NCBI GenBank assembly: GCA_003561595.1
Contig: PWWF01000423.1
Coordinates: 1-6,789, forward strand
Origin: Paracoccaceae bacterium
GTDB lineage: Bacteria; Pseudomonadota; Alphaproteobacteria; Rhodobacterales; Rhodobacteraceae
Reading direction: 5' to 3'
Length of the DNA stretch: 6,789 nucleotides
In this document: piece by piece, positions 5,815-6,789 of the stretch
Layout of the letters: each line of letters opens with the position of its first letter
Numbering within the stretch: position 1 is the first letter of the stretch
Program-made: the position numbers and the translations under genes
The notes under the pieces: generated by a model
Databases searched by the model: none
What the model saw: only the letters and a program-made list of their open reading frames with translations
What the model was told of the DNA's origin: nothing

Positions 5815-6789
5815 TCAGGCGGGGGTGCCGCCCCGGGTCGCCAGAAAATCCAGCACCGATTGCGCCGCGCGCAGGCCGGGCGGCGGGCCGCCTTGCCCCA
5901 GACGCTCCAGTGTCAGCGCCATGGCGCGACGTTGCTCTGCGCGCGCGGTGTCATCCTCCATGACCCGATGCAGCGCCCCGGCAATCGCGGGCGTGGTGCA
6001 GTTGCGGCCCAGGCATTCGGGGATCGCGCGGGTGTCCGACACCAGATTGACCAGTGTCACTGTGTCCAGCCGGATCAGGCGCTCGGCGATCAGGCGCGTC
6101 AGCGGGTTCAGGTCATAGGCGATGAGCATGGGCGTATCGCTGGCCGCAAGTTCCAGCGACACCGTGCCCGACGCCGCAAGCGCGCCATGCGCGACCGCAA
6201 AGGCCGCGCGCTTCGCGCGCGGATCGTCCACAACCTGCGCCAGGATGCCCCACGCGGCGACCTGCGTGCGCATCAGCGGGGCCTCCGCGGCGACTGTGGG
6301 CACAAGAACCGTGTCCTCCGGCGCGAGCACCTGCGCCAGCGCCGCGCCGAAGCGCGGGGCGTGGCGCGTGATCTCGTCCTTGCGAGAGCCGGGCAGCGCG
6401 AGGATCACGCGACCGGGCACGCGCGCCCGCAGGGCGGCAATATCGGCCGGATCAGCGGGCGGTTCGGTCACGACCGGGTGGCCCACAAAATCGCAACTCA
6501 TGCCGGCGGCCTGCATGTAGGGGGGCTCGAACGGCAGCAGGGCCAGGACATGATCGACCAGCGGGGCCATTTTCGCGGCGCGCCCGGGCCGCCAGGCCCA
6601 GACCGAGGGCGCAACGTAATGCACGGTGGGCAGGTCCGGGCGGATCGCACGCGCGCGGGCCAGCACGCGCAAGCAGAAATCGGGGCTGTCGATGGTGATG
6701 ACGACATCGGGGCGCGTGTCTGCAATGGCCTGCGCCGTCTGATGGATGCGGCGGCGCAGCAGCGCGATGCGCGGCAGCACCTCGGCAAG
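5815..6789 (-). CDS. lpxB: Lipid-A-disaccharide synthase, C-terminal part (5' end outside the window)
   Basis: LpxB is a family GT19 glycosyltransferase at the inner face of the cytoplasmic membrane. It joins UDP-2,3-diacylglucosamine to lipid X to make the lipid A disaccharide. The frame is open to the window edge; 324 residues plus stop are present, so about 60 N-terminal residues are missing against a usual 380-390. Diagnostic stretches are IDSPDFCLRV, the HYVAPSVWAWRPGRAAKM signature, LLPFEPPYM and DFVGHPV. These are followed by the second-domain ALPGSRKDEI loop, the ASGTVSLELA helix start, LVNLV and IPECLG. An apparent GTG start at 6780 is internal: the codons to its left continue as L-A-E, matching family sequence. 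The gene is convergent with the DoxX-like gene and ends just before a strong terminator, so it is last in its operon. Its upstream partners (often lpxA or lpxI) are not visible. Confidence 0.96.
   Translation of the reverse strand, partial: LAEVLPRIALLRRRIHQTAQAIADTRPDVVITIDSPDFCLRVLARARAIRPDLPTVHYVAPSVWAWRPGRAAKMAPLVDHVLALLPFEPPYMQAAGMSCDFVGHPVVTEPPADPADIAALRARVPGRVILALPGSRKDEITRHAPRFGAALAQVLAPEDTVLVPTVAAEAPLMRTQVAAWGILAQVVDDPRAKRAAFAVAHGALAASGTVSLELAASDTPMLIAYDLNPLTRLIAERLIRLDTVTLVNLVSDTRAIPECLGRNCTTPAIAGALHRVMEDDTARAEQRRAMALTLERLGQGGPPPGLRAAQSVLDFLATRGGTPA

Noticed and set aside
6778..6780. A GTG start for LpxB at 6780
   Set aside because: The frame continues to the window edge with residues matching LpxB, and about 60 residues of the N-terminal domain would otherwise be missing.
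1..6789. A novel defence, mobile or biosynthetic system
   Set aside because: Every sizeable coding region is assigned to a known family. I saw no transposase, integrase, terminal repeats, regularly spaced repeats, toxin-antitoxin pair, or block of unusual base composition. No tRNA or rRNA was recognised by eye.

Overview
The window is ordinary, densely coded chromosomal DNA from a GC-rich Gram-negative bacterium, most likely an alphaproteobacterium of the Rhodobacteraceae (Rhodobacter/Roseobacter type). The basis is the protein sequences (a Rhodobacterales-like xanthine phosphoribosyltransferase, LpxB, M17 aminopeptidase and HolC), strong G/C preference at third codon positions, outer-membrane and lipid A functions, and an intergenic element at about 431-492 of a kind I recall as common in that family. 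I could not run a search, so the taxonomy is inferred.

Layout, left to right. (1) The 3' part of gpt, a purine-salvage phosphoribosyltransferase, runs rightward off the left edge. (2) A 92-bp GC-rich spacer with a hairpin lies between it and a convergent leftward pair. (3) That leftward pair is cmk (cytidylate kinase) followed after 7 nt by a membrane-anchored beta-lactamase-fold serine hydrolase. (4) A 130-bp divergent promoter region separates cmk from a rightward gene for a MipA/OmpV-family outer-membrane protein. (5) After 107 bp come pepA (M17 leucyl aminopeptidase) and, 8 nt further on, holC (DNA polymerase III chi subunit). (6) A small DoxX-family membrane protein gene follows. (7) A 127-bp convergent spacer holds a strong factor-independent terminator. 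(8) lpxB (lipid-A-disaccharide synthase) enters leftward from the right edge and is cut at its 5' end.

Most of the genes are housekeeping: purine salvage (gpt), CMP/dCMP phosphorylation (cmk), peptide turnover (pepA), replication clamp-loader accessory (holC) and lipid A synthesis (lpxB). Three are envelope proteins of less certain role (the serine hydrolase, the MipA-like protein and the DoxX-like protein). I see two probable operons, cmk-hydrolase and pepA-holC. The DoxX-like gene may be read through from holC, since no strong terminator separates them.

I found no mobile element, CRISPR array, tRNA, rRNA, toxin-antitoxin or defence cassette, and no good case for an undescribed system. The points worth a second look are modest: the cmk-hydrolase linkage, the atypical active-site motifs of that hydrolase, the repeat-like intergenic element, and some short symmetric or repeated sequences in the spacers.
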